A DNA stretch of 64,000 bases from Sphingobacterium deserti (GTDB lineage: Bacteria > Bacteroidota > Bacteroidia > Sphingobacteriales > Sphingobacteriaceae), in contig NZ_JJMU01000024.1 of the NCBI RefSeq assembly GCF_000757725.1, forward strand, positions 1 through 64,000, in the 5' to 3' direction. The position numbers and the translations under genes were made by a program. Shown in pieces: positions 9,443 through 18,826 of this stretch (the stretch's first letter is position 1; every line of letters starts with the position of its first letter). The notes beneath the pieces are model-generated. The model worked only from the letters and a program-made list of their open reading frames with translations. It did no database searches and was not told where the DNA came from.

Positions 9443-10024
9443 TTATCCGTGGATATATTCTTTCGTGCCGTAACTTTGGATAAGGTCTCCCTCAAAATCC
9501 AGCCATTCCTGCCAGCGCTTGTCGACATCCACATCAACGGTATATTTCTTTGCAAAATTGAGGAAAGTAGTATAATGATTAGCCTCGGAAACCATCAGGT
9601 CGTAGTAAAACTTCCCTAAATTTTCGTCTTTAATGTTTTTGGAGAGCACGCGGAAACGTTCGCAGCTACGCGCTTCGATCATCGCCGCAAACAGGAGCCG
9701 GTCGATGAAAGCCTGGTTTCTGGAGCCATCTTTCTTTGCAAATTTCAGCAAACGACCCACGTAATCATCTTTACGCTCGCGCCCTAATGTGTAACCACGT
9801 TCTTTGATAATATCGATAACCATTTGGAAGTGCTGCATCTCTTCGATAGCAATCGCTGTCAATTCATGCACTAAATCCTCGTATTCGGGGTTTTGTGTAA
9901 TGAGCATAATGGCATTTGAGGCCGCCTTTTGCTCACACCAAGCGTGGTCAGTCAATATTTCGCCGAGATTGGATTCGGCAATATTTGCCCACCGCGGGTC
10001 TGTCAATAGTTTTAAACCTAACAT
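9443..10024 (-). CDS. miaE: tRNA 2-methylthio-N6-isopentenyl adenosine-37 hydroxylase MiaE-like
   Basis: A 193-residue non-haem di-iron ferritin-like hydroxylase. Iron ligands are visible: E in LGEILTDHAWCEQKAA (E22 and E33 region), EEMQHF (E and H near residues 62-66), EARSCERF (near 115-122) and EANHYTTF (near 148-152). This matches MiaE, which hydroxylates the isopentenyl group of ms2i6A at position 37 of tRNAs reading UNN codons. The N-terminus MLGLKLLTDPRW is typical. The gene stands alone between the dehydrogenase pair and the LLM oxidoreductase gene. Confidence 0.9.
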   Translation of the reverse strand: MLGLKLLTDPRWANIAESNLGEILTDHAWCEQKAASNAIMLITQNPEYEDLVHELTAIAIEEMQHFQMVIDIIKERGYTLGRERKDDYVGRLLKFAKKDGSRNQAFIDRLLFAAMIEARSCERFRVLSKNIKDENLGKFYYDLMVSEANHYTTFLNFAKKYTVDVDVDKRWQEWLDFEGDLIQSYGTKEYIHG

Positions 10025-10105
10025 ATCTTTAGATTTCGTTTTTCCTCAAAGATACGAAAAACAGTTCGCAGTGGGCAAAGTGTGGTATTACAACTGGCTT
10101 TTTAC

Positions 10106-10741
10106 CTAGCCGAAAAAAGCCTCTGTATCGAAACCATATGTCTTCAAGACATCCGCTGGCACGCCGTTCCACACGCCGGGCCTGTTTCCTGCATAGCCAA
10201 TATCTTTCACGCCCATTTCACTGGTAAAAAAACCAGAGGCTGTAAAGTTGCGCATAAGCGCAAAGAAAGCAACGCCCTGCTGCATGGCTGGTTTTGCCGT
10301 TTCTGGGTAGGCTATTTCATCAATTAAGGCCAGTTGATCTTCCTCTTTACATTTGATAAAGGCATTGCCATAGCGCTTTTGGCACTGTACATCCATCCAC
10401 TTCAAACCGCCTCGCATTGGAATTTTGTTATCCGGCAAATCTTTCACCATAAACTCAATGAAATCCGGCACCCCAGCTTCAGATGCGCTACCGGATGTTT
10501 CATCCTTCGGGATGATGATGTCCGCTAAAACCGTGATGGTAGCCATCTCATGATCGGTAAAAAATTTCTCTGCCTGTAGTTGTTTATTACGTTCATGTTC
10601 GAAGTCTTGTACGCCGGGCAATTTATCAGCATCGGCGACGGAGGTCGCATCTTTTGCTTTGTCATTCTTACAAGCTGTTGCCAATACGCCTGAACCAGCA
10701 GCGATAAGCCCCAAAGCCTTTAATGAATCTCTTCTGTTCAT
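10106..10741 (-). CDS. Gluconate 2-dehydrogenase subunit 3 family protein
   Basis: A 211-residue small subunit of an FAD-dependent sugar dehydrogenase. The N-terminus MNRRDSLKALGLIAAGSG is a Tat signal (twin-arginine RRDSLK), followed by an A-C lipobox (LATAC) near residue 24, so the protein is probably exported folded and lipid-anchored. The family domain runs from about 60 to 200 (ATITVLADIIIPKDETSGSA; GVPDFIEFMV). In the characterized enzymes this subunit carries the catalytic subunit across the membrane. It starts 10 bp after the GMC gene's stop, so the pair is one operon. Confidence 0.9.
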   Translation of the reverse strand: MNRRDSLKALGLIAAGSGVLATACKNDKAKDATSVADADKLPGVQDFEHERNKQLQAEKFFTDHEMATITVLADIIIPKDETSGSASEAGVPDFIEFMVKDLPDNKIPMRGGLKWMDVQCQKRYGNAFIKCKEEDQLALIDEIAYPETAKPAMQQGVAFFALMRNFTASGFFTSEMGVKDIGYAGNRPGVWNGVPADVLKTYGFDTEAFFG

Positions 10742-10751
10742 CTCGATATTC

Positions 10752-12488
10752 TTAGCTATTCAATTTTTTCTTTTCTTCCAAAATATATTCTGCTGTGCGC
10801 ATGGACAATGCCAAGATTGTCCAGGTAAGGTTCTTATCCCCTTGTTGCACAAATGGACCGGCATCTACCACATAAAGATTTTTACAGTCGTGCGCCTGTC
10901 CCCATTTGTTCAGCACGGACAGTTTAGGATCATTGCCCATCCGTGTCGTACCGCCCTCATGAATAATCTTGCCGGGAGCCTCTAGTCCATACAGCGTGTC
11001 AGCACCCGGTATTTCTGATGTAATGATTGCGCCCATCTCATGCATGATCGATTGAAAGGTTTCCTGCATGTGCTTCGCTTGCGCGATTTCATCATTTGCC
11101 CATTTATAGTTAAAACGCAGCACAGGGATACCAAACTTATCCACGCGTGTGGGGTCTATCTCACAGTAGTTATCTTTTCTGGCAAGCGCGGTTCCGCGAC
11201 CTGCCATACCGACATTAGCGCCGTAAAAACGTCTATAGTCATCCTTGAGGCCTTTACCATATCCGCCAGCGGCCTTTTTCTCACCATTCTTTCCGGGCAC
11301 TTTACCATTGACGTTAGGCACCCAATTTGTGAAACCATAAGATGGCATATGTAAACCTCCTCCATATTCAATATGGTAACCCCGCGGAAACGTCAATTTA
11401 GAATTATCCTCCCACCAAGGTGAATAAATATGAACACTCCCTACACCGTCTTCGTTGTAGCGTTTACGATCCAAAAGCTGAGGAAGAAATCCGGAAAGAC
11501 TTGCTCCCGTAGAGTCGTGTAAGTAGCGTCCTACAAGTCCGCTGCTGTTTCCTACGCCACCAGGGTGCGCTGATGATTTTGAGTTAAGCATGATACGAGC
11601 ACTTTCGCAAGCACTGGCCCCTAGGATGACGGTTTTCCCTTTTACCGCATATTCCTGCATATCGGTGGTGTTTACATAAGAAACACCAATGGCAACTCCT
11701 TCATCATTAGTCAGTACCTCGCGTACCATGGCATTGTCTATGACCTTTAGATTTCCCGTTTTCATTGCTGGCATAACCAAACAAGAAGACGATGAGAAAT
11801 CGGCATACACCTTACAGGAGCGACCACATTGCCCGCAATAGAAACATGTACCACGGCCTTTGATGTCTGGCGAAGCTTCCGTTAAAACAGATCCACGACC
11901 AGGTATAACAGGCACGCCAGCTTTCTTAGCGCCTTTCGCGATAAAGAGTTCATTCAGGCGAGGCTTTGGCGGTTTCATAAAAATCCCGTCCGGTTCATTG
12001 CGAATACCCTCAACTGTGCCGTACACACCGATCATTCGGTCTACGCGATCGTAAAAAGGCTTAACCTCATCATACGTTATAGGCCACGCTTCCGTGACGC
12101 CATCGGTAGGTTTGAAATCATCAGGCCCCATACGCAGGGAAATCCGTCCCCAGTGATTTGTTCTGCCGCCGAGCATCCGCGCACGAAACCATTCAAACTC
12201 GGTTCCTGCGACGGTCGTATACGGCTCCCCGTCAAGCTGCCAGCCACCGAAAGCGGCATCAAAATCGCCGAAAGGGCGGGTCGTTGAAGCGCCTCTACGA
12301 GGTGATTCCCATGGCCAGCGTAATTGTAAAGCGTCCTTTGCAGGATCGAAAAAAGGCCCCGCTTCCAGCATCAGTACTTTAAGCCCCGCATGCGCGAGTA
12401 TATAGCCCGCCATACCTCCGCCTGCCCCAGATCCCACGACAATGGCATCATACATCTCTGCATTTTCTTTTATTTGATAATCGGTCAT
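10752..12488 (-). CDS. GMC family FAD-dependent dehydrogenase, catalytic subunit
   Basis: A 578-residue GMC oxidoreductase. The FAD-binding site is VGSGAGGGMAGYILAHAG (residues about 17-34) with the partner acid in LMLEAG. A second signature is GRTNHWGR. C-terminal motifs include IIHEGGTTRMGNDP and NLYVVDAGPF. A cysteine motif GTCFYCGQCGRSC near residues 212-224 (C-x2-C-x2-C-x3-C) lies where the iron-sulfur cluster binds in Burkholderia-type FAD glucose dehydrogenase, so an Fe-S cluster is likely. The protein has no signal peptide and should ride through Tat with its small subunit (10106-10741). The usual cytochrome c subunit is not adjacent. A likely role is periplasmic sugar or glycoside oxidation, possibly at C3, but the substrate is inferred. 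Confidence 0.9.
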   Translation of the reverse strand: MTDYQIKENAEMYDAIVVGSGAGGGMAGYILAHAGLKVLMLEAGPFFDPAKDALQLRWPWESPRRGASTTRPFGDFDAAFGGWQLDGEPYTTVAGTEFEWFRARMLGGRTNHWGRISLRMGPDDFKPTDGVTEAWPITYDEVKPFYDRVDRMIGVYGTVEGIRNEPDGIFMKPPKPRLNELFIAKGAKKAGVPVIPGRGSVLTEASPDIKGRGTCFYCGQCGRSCKVYADFSSSSCLVMPAMKTGNLKVIDNAMVREVLTNDEGVAIGVSYVNTTDMQEYAVKGKTVILGASACESARIMLNSKSSAHPGGVGNSSGLVGRYLHDSTGASLSGFLPQLLDRKRYNEDGVGSVHIYSPWWEDNSKLTFPRGYHIEYGGGLHMPSYGFTNWVPNVNGKVPGKNGEKKAAGGYGKGLKDDYRRFYGANVGMAGRGTALARKDNYCEIDPTRVDKFGIPVLRFNYKWANDEIAQAKHMQETFQSIMHEMGAIITSEIPGADTLYGLEAPGKIIHEGGTTRMGNDPKLSVLNKWGQAHDCKNLYVVDAGPFVQQGDKNLTWTILALSMRTAEYILEEKKKLNS

Positions 12489-12696
12489 AATCTCTTCTCA
12501 ATGATAAACGATAAAGGTTTAAATGGGTAAGTTGCTAGCAACTAATACCATTTAGCTAAAGATAAATATAGAGAAAAGGTTTTGATTGCGCAAGCACAGG
12601 TCCACGTATCTTTTTTGATACGCTGGCGGTATGAAGCTTAGCGACACGCGTTGGTATGATCGATAGCTAAGACCTGTAACTCGGTGATACGTCCTG

Positions 12697-13920
12697 TCAG
12701 ACTTTGTTTTTTGCCTCAATCCATAAGGACATGTATTTGTGGCTGCTCAGTTGCTGGCTATGTAAAATTTCCCCGATGAAATGTAGCTGCCGGTGGGCAG
12801 GCAACGAGGTCAGGAGCTGCTTAATATGGGTTAAAAAAAGCGGTTCGATGCGTGTTTTCCCATACGTGCTGTTCAAGAGCATTGCGCCATGAGCTTGGGC
12901 AGACTCCCAAGTTAATTGATCTTGATACAACAAGACGGCTTTACTTATAAAAAGAGACAAATCATCTTCGATAAATCCATTCCATGTGCCATTCTCACTC
13001 ATGGACTCGGCACCGACAGATGTGGTTATGCTAGGTGTGCCGGTTTGCATCGCATCGACAAATTTTCCTTTAGCGCCGGCTCCGTAGCCAATCGGCGCCA
13101 ATAAAACGCGGTAATTGCTCATGGTTTCACGCGCATCATCTGCTCTATCTTTGATTAAAAAGCCCTCTTTGGGCTGGTGCAATTGATAAACCTTTTCACT
13201 CGCGTATGCCCCATATATATGTAATTGGGCGCCTGGTAAGCGTTTTTTCAAGAGGGGCCATACCTCTTGTTTAAGTCGCTGCACGGTATGCCAGTTGGGT
13301 GCATGCAGGAAATTTCCAATAAACATAAAGTTTTCTCGGGCGCTATAGCTTTTCCAGTTTTGGATCTCTTGCTCCTTAATTTCATTTTCCAGGAACGGTA
13401 GGTAGTAAAGCAAACTTTCGGGTATTGAAAAATGCTGCTTAAGGATTTCTATCTCTTGCCTGCTAATGATCAACGAGATGTCGCTGCGCCATATGGCAGC
13501 AATTTCCCTCTTTGCCGTGGCATTATACAAGTTTAACGGCAGATTTTTTTTGCTAACATCTTGTCGGGCTTGGCGTAGAAGATGCAGGTCTTCGGTGTCT
13601 AAAATGGTCAACGAATGCGGCGAGAACTGACGAACGCGCCAGCCATATTGTTCCTCTATCATGAAGCGATCAAAAACCACAATCTGTGGCTGTAACTCGC
13701 TAATAAAGCTGTCAAATCTACTATCATTGAGTTGTATGTCGACCATGTCAACGCCGAGTTCGTCCAGTGGATAGCTATACGGCGTTTTACCAGCTGCAGA
13801 TGCAAACACAACGGTAGCCTGCTGTGCCAAAAAAAATTCTACAAGCTGTATAATACGTGTCCCCGCCGCCGATGATGTTGGCTCCGGCCACACTAAGCCA
13901 ATGAACAATACTGTTTGCAT
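12697..13920 (-). CDS. Glycosyltransferase (GT-B, group 1-like)
   Basis: A 407-residue cytoplasmic protein of GT-B type. The N-terminus (VLFIGLVWPEPTSSAAGTRI) is an N-terminal Rossmann start with the G-T/S acceptor loop. Middle motifs include FMFIGNFLHAPNWHTVQRLK at the linker to the C-terminal nucleotide-sugar half. LLAPIGYGAGAKGKFVDAMQ with TPSITTSVGAE near residues 275-305 is a group 1 signature variant; the usual E-x7-E is less clear. Donor and acceptor cannot be told. It is monocistronic, not in a polysaccharide cluster. ATG start. Confidence 0.75.
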   Translation of the reverse strand: MQTVLFIGLVWPEPTSSAAGTRIIQLVEFFLAQQATVVFASAAGKTPYSYPLDELGVDMVDIQLNDSRFDSFISELQPQIVVFDRFMIEEQYGWRVRQFSPHSLTILDTEDLHLLRQARQDVSKKNLPLNLYNATAKREIAAIWRSDISLIISRQEIEILKQHFSIPESLLYYLPFLENEIKEQEIQNWKSYSARENFMFIGNFLHAPNWHTVQRLKQEVWPLLKKRLPGAQLHIYGAYASEKVYQLHQPKEGFLIKDRADDARETMSNYRVLLAPIGYGAGAKGKFVDAMQTGTPSITTSVGAESMSENGTWNGFIEDDLSLFISKAVLLYQDQLTWESAQAHGAMLLNSTYGKTRIEPLFLTHIKQLLTSLPAHRQLHFIGEILHSQQLSSHKYMSLWIEAKNKV

Positions 13921-14000
13921 GAAACGAATGTACGTATTTCTGTTAGATGCTCATGACTTTTCTATACACCGTTAGTTAGGCGAAATTTCGACAAACAAAT

Positions 14001-14026
14001 AGGGTGCACAGTTACCTGCACACCCT
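14001..14026 (-). terminator. Hairpin terminator after the 140-residue lipoprotein gene
   Basis: In minus-strand RNA the arms at 14017-14026 and 14001-14010 pair over 10 bp (two G-U pairs) around a 6-base loop, and the sequence continues ATTTGTTTG. It lies 26 bp after the stop at 14053, so it is a credible Rho-independent terminator. Confidence 0.65.
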
Positions 14027-14052
14027 TCCCATTATTTAAGTGTATTTATAAA

Positions 14053-14475
14053 TTATCTTCTCCGAAAGACGATCGTTGTTGTCACGCCAGCCTCGTTGTT
14101 CACTAGAGTAAGCCGCGTTACCGTTTGAATGATGCTTTCCTGAACCTCGTATGTTTTGCCATCAAATACCATGCGTTTGTTCGTTTCTAATGTATATGGA
14201 TAAGAGACAGTTTCTCCACCGGTAAAAACATAAGCAAAGTTATCCGATTTAAATTCCAGTGTTCCACCTTCTCCAACCAACACCTTGGTTTCGGGAGTGC
14301 CTCCAGAAATTGTCGTTGTTTGTATAACATCGAACCATTTGTTCGCACGAATAATGTTTAACGCTGTATCTCGCCCAATATTATCGACTGTATCCTCGCT
14401 GCACGACAATACGCCCAATGAAAATATGGCTGCCAGCACAAGCATCCACGTTCTTTGTATTGCTATCACTTTCAT
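14053..14475 (-). CDS. Small lipoprotein of unknown function
   Basis: A 140-residue lipoprotein, with signal and lipobox SLGVLSC near residue 25 followed by SEDTVDN. The body (about 40-140) alternates short beta-strands (WFDVIQTT, GGTLEFKSDNFAYVFTGG, KRMVFDGKTYEVQ, TRLTLVNNEAGVTTTIVFRR), which suggests a small lipocalin-like barrel as in many Bacteroidota lipoproteins. The frame is open to 14523, but the ATG at 14475 starts the natural signal peptide and has an A/G-rich stretch just upstream. No function can be assigned. It is divergent from the GLPGLI operon. Confidence 0.65.
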   Translation of the reverse strand: MKVIAIQRTWMLVLAAIFSLGVLSCSEDTVDNIGRDTALNIIRANKWFDVIQTTTISGGTPETKVLVGEGGTLEFKSDNFAYVFTGGETVSYPYTLETNKRMVFDGKTYEVQESIIQTVTRLTLVNNEAGVTTTIVFRRR

Positions 14476-14574
14476 CTTTTTTCTTTTAATATACCGCCTC
14501 AGTTTTACCAAGTATAGTGCCAAAGATTGCTGTACCTTATTCTACGCCTAGCGCGCAACGCTATGGAACCAAAA

Positions 14575-14615
14575 ACGAAAATATTTTATATTTACGATAT
14601 TTTCGTATATCTTTG
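14575..14615 (+). promoter_or_regulatory. Promoter and candidate operator of the GLPGLI operon
   Basis: A perfect 10-bp inverted repeat has arms ACGAAAATAT (14575-14584) and ATATTTTCGT (14597-14606), centred 22 bp apart, or two helical turns. The right arm also overlaps a smaller repeat TACGA/TCGTA (14593-14597 and 14603-14607). The -7 box TATCTTTG follows at 14608-14615, 22 bp before the ATG. A dimeric regulator bound here would overlap polymerase. Confidence 0.55.
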
Positions 14616-14637
14616 ATTTCTTCATAATTTGAATACT

Positions 14638-15561
14638 ATGCTTATAAAACCTTTAATCAATTATGCCCTGCTCAGCCTGCTGGCTATAACGGGGGTGTCT
14701 GCCCAAGATGCGGAGCATGCTTTGGCCAAAGTGCACTATACATTTACCCATGTGAATGATAGTACGCAACGAGAAAAGTTTCTAAGGGACGAGGTTGTGA
14801 CCTACCTTGGTACAACGGGTAGTTATTATACAAGTTACTCTAAAACACGCGCTCAAGAAGAAATTAATGAACAAATGAAAGATCCCGGTTTCGACGGCAT
14901 TCTAAACATTACGCGCAACACGACGGGAATCCCGCAATCGTACTTATTTGCGAAGGAAGATTTGAAAGAGATTGTCACCATCGGTGGCGACAATTTTATG
15001 TTGGATGTGGACTATCCCGTGTTGGATTGGACTGTAAGCGAAGAAACGAAAACAATTGGCGGCTATAGCTGCCAAAAAGCTACGGTGGCCTATAAAGGTC
15101 GGGACTACAGCGCTTGGTTTGCAAGTGAACTTCCCTTTTCGTCTGGACCATGGAAGTTCCACGGCTTGCCGGGCTTAATCTTGGAGGTTGTTGATGCAAA
15201 AAAAGACGTGCAATGGCTGTATGCGGGGTTCGATAAGCAAGACAACGGCAGCGTCGCACTTGCGGCACCCGAAAACGCAAAACCATCTACACAGAAAGAA
15301 GTGCAAAAATTACAGGAAGCATTTCACGCTAACCCGCAGGCCTACATGGAAGCAAAAGGTAGAATCCGTGTGGGTGCCGGTTCCACACCAACAGCGGGAA
15401 CAGGTCGTGCCACGATGACGATTCGCAGTTCCAGTTCCGCAGCAGGCGGCAGCTCGACATCGACACTGGATGCAAACCGAATCAAATCTATCAATATAAA
15501 AAGTGCGGAAAATTATTCCCCATCGAAAAACACAAATAATCCGATCGAATTAATTCTTTAA
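14638..15561 (+). CDS. GLPGLI family protein
   Basis: A 307-residue exported protein with a signal peptide ending GVSA before QDAEHA. It contains the family-defining motif FHGLPGLILEV at about residue 180. Upstream are the usual KVHYTFTHVNDST start and EETKTIGGYSCQKATVAYKGR (Y/C/A pattern). The C-terminal 50 residues are Ser/Gly-rich and low in complexity. Its function is unknown. GLPGLI genes usually sit next to a TonB-receptor-like gene, as here, where the next gene starts 2 bp after this stop. A TTG nine bases upstream is in frame, but the ATG at 14638 fits the signal peptide. Confidence 0.9.
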   Translation: MLIKPLINYALLSLLAITGVSAQDAEHALAKVHYTFTHVNDSTQREKFLRDEVVTYLGTTGSYYTSYSKTRAQEEINEQMKDPGFDGILNITRNTTGIPQSYLFAKEDLKEIVTIGGDNFMLDVDYPVLDWTVSEETKTIGGYSCQKATVAYKGRDYSAWFASELPFSSGPWKFHGLPGLILEVVDAKKDVQWLYAGFDKQDNGSVALAAPENAKPSTQKEVQKLQEAFHANPQAYMEAKGRIRVGAGSTPTAGTGRATMTIRSSSSAAGGSSTSTLDANRIKSINIKSAENYSPSKNTNNPIELIL

Positions 15562-15563
15562 GG

Positions 15564-18227
15564 TTGTTACGCTTTCATATTATCTTATTCTGGACGTTCT
15601 GTTGTGCTTTTGTCGTGGCACAACAGAACACCATCACAGGCCAGCTGATCGATGGCAAAAGCGGCCGTGCAATTCCATCTGCCAGCATCCGTATGCTATC
15701 TTCAGACGGCAAGATTGTCGCATTTAAAAGTACAGATGCTACAGGTTTTTTTAGCATCCCATTCAACAAAGATCGTGCAGGCTACAGCTTGGAGGTAAAC
15801 CACTTGGGGTACAAAAAATATCATATTGATTTGCCCAAGCTGGCGGAACACTTCGTCATCTCTCTGGAAGAACAAGCGATACTATTGGAAGATGTAGAAG
15901 TCAAGAGCAAACCTATGATCCGCAGATTGGGTGATACATTGGCTTACGATGTAGGGCAGTTTGCGAAAGAAGAAGATCGAAGCATCGGTGATGTCATTAA
16001 GCGCCTTCCGGGGATGGAAGTTAGCGAATCTGGACGTATTAAATACCAAGGTAAAGAGATCTCCAATTTTTATATCGATGGTGACGATCTTCTGGACGAT
16101 CGCTACGCGCTGGGCACACGCACCATTCCGCATAAGATGGTAAAGGATATACAGGTATTAAACAATCATGAACACCTGAAGGTACTTAAAAACAAGCGCT
16201 TTACCGATCAAGTAGCCCTTAACTTGGTTATTAAAGAGGATGCAAAAATGAAAATGACGGCGGAAGCCAAAGTCGGCGCAGGGCTTCCCCACCAATACGA
16301 AAGCGAATTGAACAACATCTTATTCAATAAGAAGTACAAAATGTTGAATGTATTGAACGGGAACAACAGTGGGATTGACCTCAGCAATGAGCTAATTGGC
16401 TATAATCGAGAAAATACGTTGGCACGCCTTGGTACAATGCCGATCAATAACTTGCTATCGTCAGGTACGGTCGCTGCTCCTCCGCTTGCTAGACATCACT
16501 ACTTTTTTAACAACAGCGGTGCCATTAACACCAATAATCTTTTTAATGTAAAGCGCAATTGGCAAATTAAATCCAATATCCAAGCGCTCTACAACCGTAG
16601 CCATCAAAACTTCAGCGGACAAACGGATTTCTTTACGCCGAAAGAAACGGTATCCTTTTCTGAAACGCAAAGAAGTGAGTTGGATGAGTGGCTTGCCGCG
16701 ATCCGCCTATCGGCAAATAAAAATGTGGAACAGAAATTTATCAGCAACACGCTATCCTTAGAATATGAAAAAGAAAACGAATGGGTAACTATACACAGCA
16801 ACCAACAACATATCGGCGTGAAGCGGTCCCATTTAATACGCGGATTATCTAACCAATTGGAAATTGTGCCAGAATTAAAGAACGGGAAGATCATACAGTT
16901 CAGCTGGTTTACAAATTACGGATCGAAACCGCAATCGTTGCGCTTGGAGCCGGGCATTTTCCCAAACCTCATGAATCAAAGTTTGCCTTACGATGCCACC
17001 ATACAAAACCTTGACGTACCTAATTTCTTTACGCGCATTTCATCCGGCTATCGCTCACCGACGGGAAAAATAAGTCAATACTATGGGGTTAACCTTAGTG
17101 TGGAAAGCCAAGAGCTAAGCTCTGGTATTGAAATTGAGCAGCGTGGTGTTGTCAGCTTGGCGCAGCTTGATTCCAGTACAAATACGATGGCATGGCAGCG
17201 TGGACAATATCTGGGGAATGCAGAATATGGATGGAAAAATAACCGCTTAGAAACAGCGCTATCACTTCCGTTTGGATTTCAGCAGACTAGCTACAGTGAC
17301 CCCACGTATCAGCTCGATGAACGACAATACCGATGGCTTTTTCTGCCGAATTTCAGCTTAAAATACCGCGCTTGGAGCGAGGATGAATTAAATTTTAATT
17401 ACAACTTTTCAAACAACTTTGGGAATATCCAAGATGTATATCGTGGTGTCATCATCCGCAACTACAGGTCGCTATCACAAAACAGCGCCCAAATAAACGA
17501 GAGCAATACACATGCGTTTGCCTTCAATTATCGGTTAAACCGGACATTTGATTTGTTCTTTTCAAACGTTGGTCTGAAATACAGTAGGCAACATCGCGAA
17601 GCCATGCTATCCCAGCTTATCAGTAATGACATATCACAAACGGTGTTGCTTCCCCTTCCTAACGTGGTAAATACATGGAGTGCGGAACTTGGCGTAGACA
17701 AATATGTGATGCCACTATCGGGCACACTGAAGCTTGGTACAAACTGGTCGTATACCGATTTTAAACAACTTTTTAATGGCGAATTGCTACCCTTTCAGAA
17801 TTTTAGCTATGGCCTCGCTCCACAAATAAATATCAAGCTATGGAAACGCATTGACTTTGCCTACCAAGGCAGTCTTCAATGGTCTCTATCACGGCAACGC
17901 GATTTTGCAGAACTAGGAAACAGCATCTTTTCGGCCACACAGCACATCAGCATTCCATTTTACCCCGTTAAGGGCGCTGTGGTCCGAATCAGCGGAAGAC
18001 ACCTCTATACACGTCAATCTGTACAGAGCGATTTCAATTATTTTTTCGTCGATGCGTTCTCGCGTTACCGAATAACGAAATGGAAAATGGACTTGGAGCT
18101 TAATCTTAGCAATTTGGCTAACATCAAGACATTCCAAACATACAGTATCTCCTCCAATCGACAATCCCAAAACAACTATGAGCTGCGAGGACGTATGGCT
18201 ATTTTGAAAGTTATCTTTGCGCTGTAA
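15564..18227 (+). CDS. TonB-receptor-like outer membrane protein paired with GLPGLI protein
   Basis: An 887-residue outer-membrane protein. Signal peptide is residues 1-19 (CCAFVVA before QQ). A carboxypeptidase-regulatory domain is at about 22-100 (TITGQLIDGKSGRAIPSASI). A plug-like domain follows (DTLAYDVGQFAKEEDRSIGD; VIKRLPGMEVSESGRIKYQG; FYIDGDDLLDDRYALGTR), then a beta-barrel with many aromatic strands. The start codon is TTG, 2 bp after the GLPGLI stop. No ATG in the frame gives a signal peptide, so translation is probably coupled to the upstream gene. No SusD partner. The cargo is unknown. Confidence 0.85.
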   Translation: MLRFHIILFWTFCCAFVVAQQNTITGQLIDGKSGRAIPSASIRMLSSDGKIVAFKSTDATGFFSIPFNKDRAGYSLEVNHLGYKKYHIDLPKLAEHFVISLEEQAILLEDVEVKSKPMIRRLGDTLAYDVGQFAKEEDRSIGDVIKRLPGMEVSESGRIKYQGKEISNFYIDGDDLLDDRYALGTRTIPHKMVKDIQVLNNHEHLKVLKNKRFTDQVALNLVIKEDAKMKMTAEAKVGAGLPHQYESELNNILFNKKYKMLNVLNGNNSGIDLSNELIGYNRENTLARLGTMPINNLLSSGTVAAPPLARHHYFFNNSGAINTNNLFNVKRNWQIKSNIQALYNRSHQNFSGQTDFFTPKETVSFSETQRSELDEWLAAIRLSANKNVEQKFISNTLSLEYEKENEWVTIHSNQQHIGVKRSHLIRGLSNQLEIVPELKNGKIIQFSWFTNYGSKPQSLRLEPGIFPNLMNQSLPYDATIQNLDVPNFFTRISSGYRSPTGKISQYYGVNLSVESQELSSGIEIEQRGVVSLAQLDSSTNTMAWQRGQYLGNAEYGWKNNRLETALSLPFGFQQTSYSDPTYQLDERQYRWLFLPNFSLKYRAWSEDELNFNYNFSNNFGNIQDVYRGVIIRNYRSLSQNSAQINESNTHAFAFNYRLNRTFDLFFSNVGLKYSRQHREAMLSQLISNDISQTVLLPLPNVVNTWSAELGVDKYVMPLSGTLKLGTNWSYTDFKQLFNGELLPFQNFSYGLAPQINIKLWKRIDFAYQGSLQWSLSRQRDFAELGNSIFSATQHISIPFYPVKGAVVRISGRHLYTRQSVQSDFNYFFVDAFSRYRITKWKMDLELNLSNLANIKTFQTYSISSNRQSQNNYELRGRMAILKVIFAL

Positions 18228-18259
18228 TAGAAATGGATATTAATCTTATCTATCTGATG

Positions 18260-18826
18260 CTAAATTTGTATAGCCCCACGGAAACCTCTAGCGCTATAGT
18301 AAGAATCTGCTCCATTGTGGTAGGTAAACACTTGATTGTAACGTCGGTCACAGAATATGGCACCGCCAAGCTTCCTAATAGCATCTGGTGTGGATACCCA
18401 GCTCGACGTCTTGAGGTCAAAGTTACCAAGCTGCTGTAAGTACCTGTATTCTTCTTCGGTTAGGATTGATACTCCAATCTCATCCGCCATATCTAGCGCT
18501 GAATTGTCTGGTTTGTTTGCTTTACGCGCATCTAATGCCTTCCGATCGTAACATAAACTCCGACGTCCTTTCGGGCTTTCTGCTGAACAATCATAAAAAA
18601 TATAGCTTCCCGTGGCCGCGTCGAAACCAACAACATCAGGTTCTCCTTCGGTCCGCTCCATTTCCAGCAAGACGATAAGCTTATCGGGATGCGCTTCCAA
18701 ACGATTTTTCACGTCATCCCAAGCCAAATCGGCATGCCGTTGCATATTGTTCTGAAAGCGGTCGGCTAAAACCGTTAAAAATTCCGTTACTTCGTTTGGG
18801 TCGAGTTTGCTGTTGGTATTTTTCAT
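18260..18826 (-). CDS. DUF4256 domain-containing protein
   Basis: A 188-residue cytoplasmic protein covering the whole DUF4256 family. Conserved stretches are TEFLTVLADRFQNNMQRH, GEPDVVGFDAATGSYIFYDC, ESPKGRRSLCYDRKALDARK, GVSILTEEEYRYLQQLG and the C-terminal ADSYYSARGFRGAIQI. Function is unknown. The frame is open to 18919, but the ATG at 18826 has AGGAAG directly upstream and matches the family start. It is convergent with the TonB-like gene (32-bp gap), and no terminator of either is obvious in that gap. Confidence 0.85.
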   Translation of the reverse strand: MKNTNSKLDPNEVTEFLTVLADRFQNNMQRHADLAWDDVKNRLEAHPDKLIVLLEMERTEGEPDVVGFDAATGSYIFYDCSAESPKGRRSLCYDRKALDARKANKPDNSALDMADEIGVSILTEEEYRYLQQLGNFDLKTSSWVSTPDAIRKLGGAIFCDRRYNQVFTYHNGADSYYSARGFRGAIQI

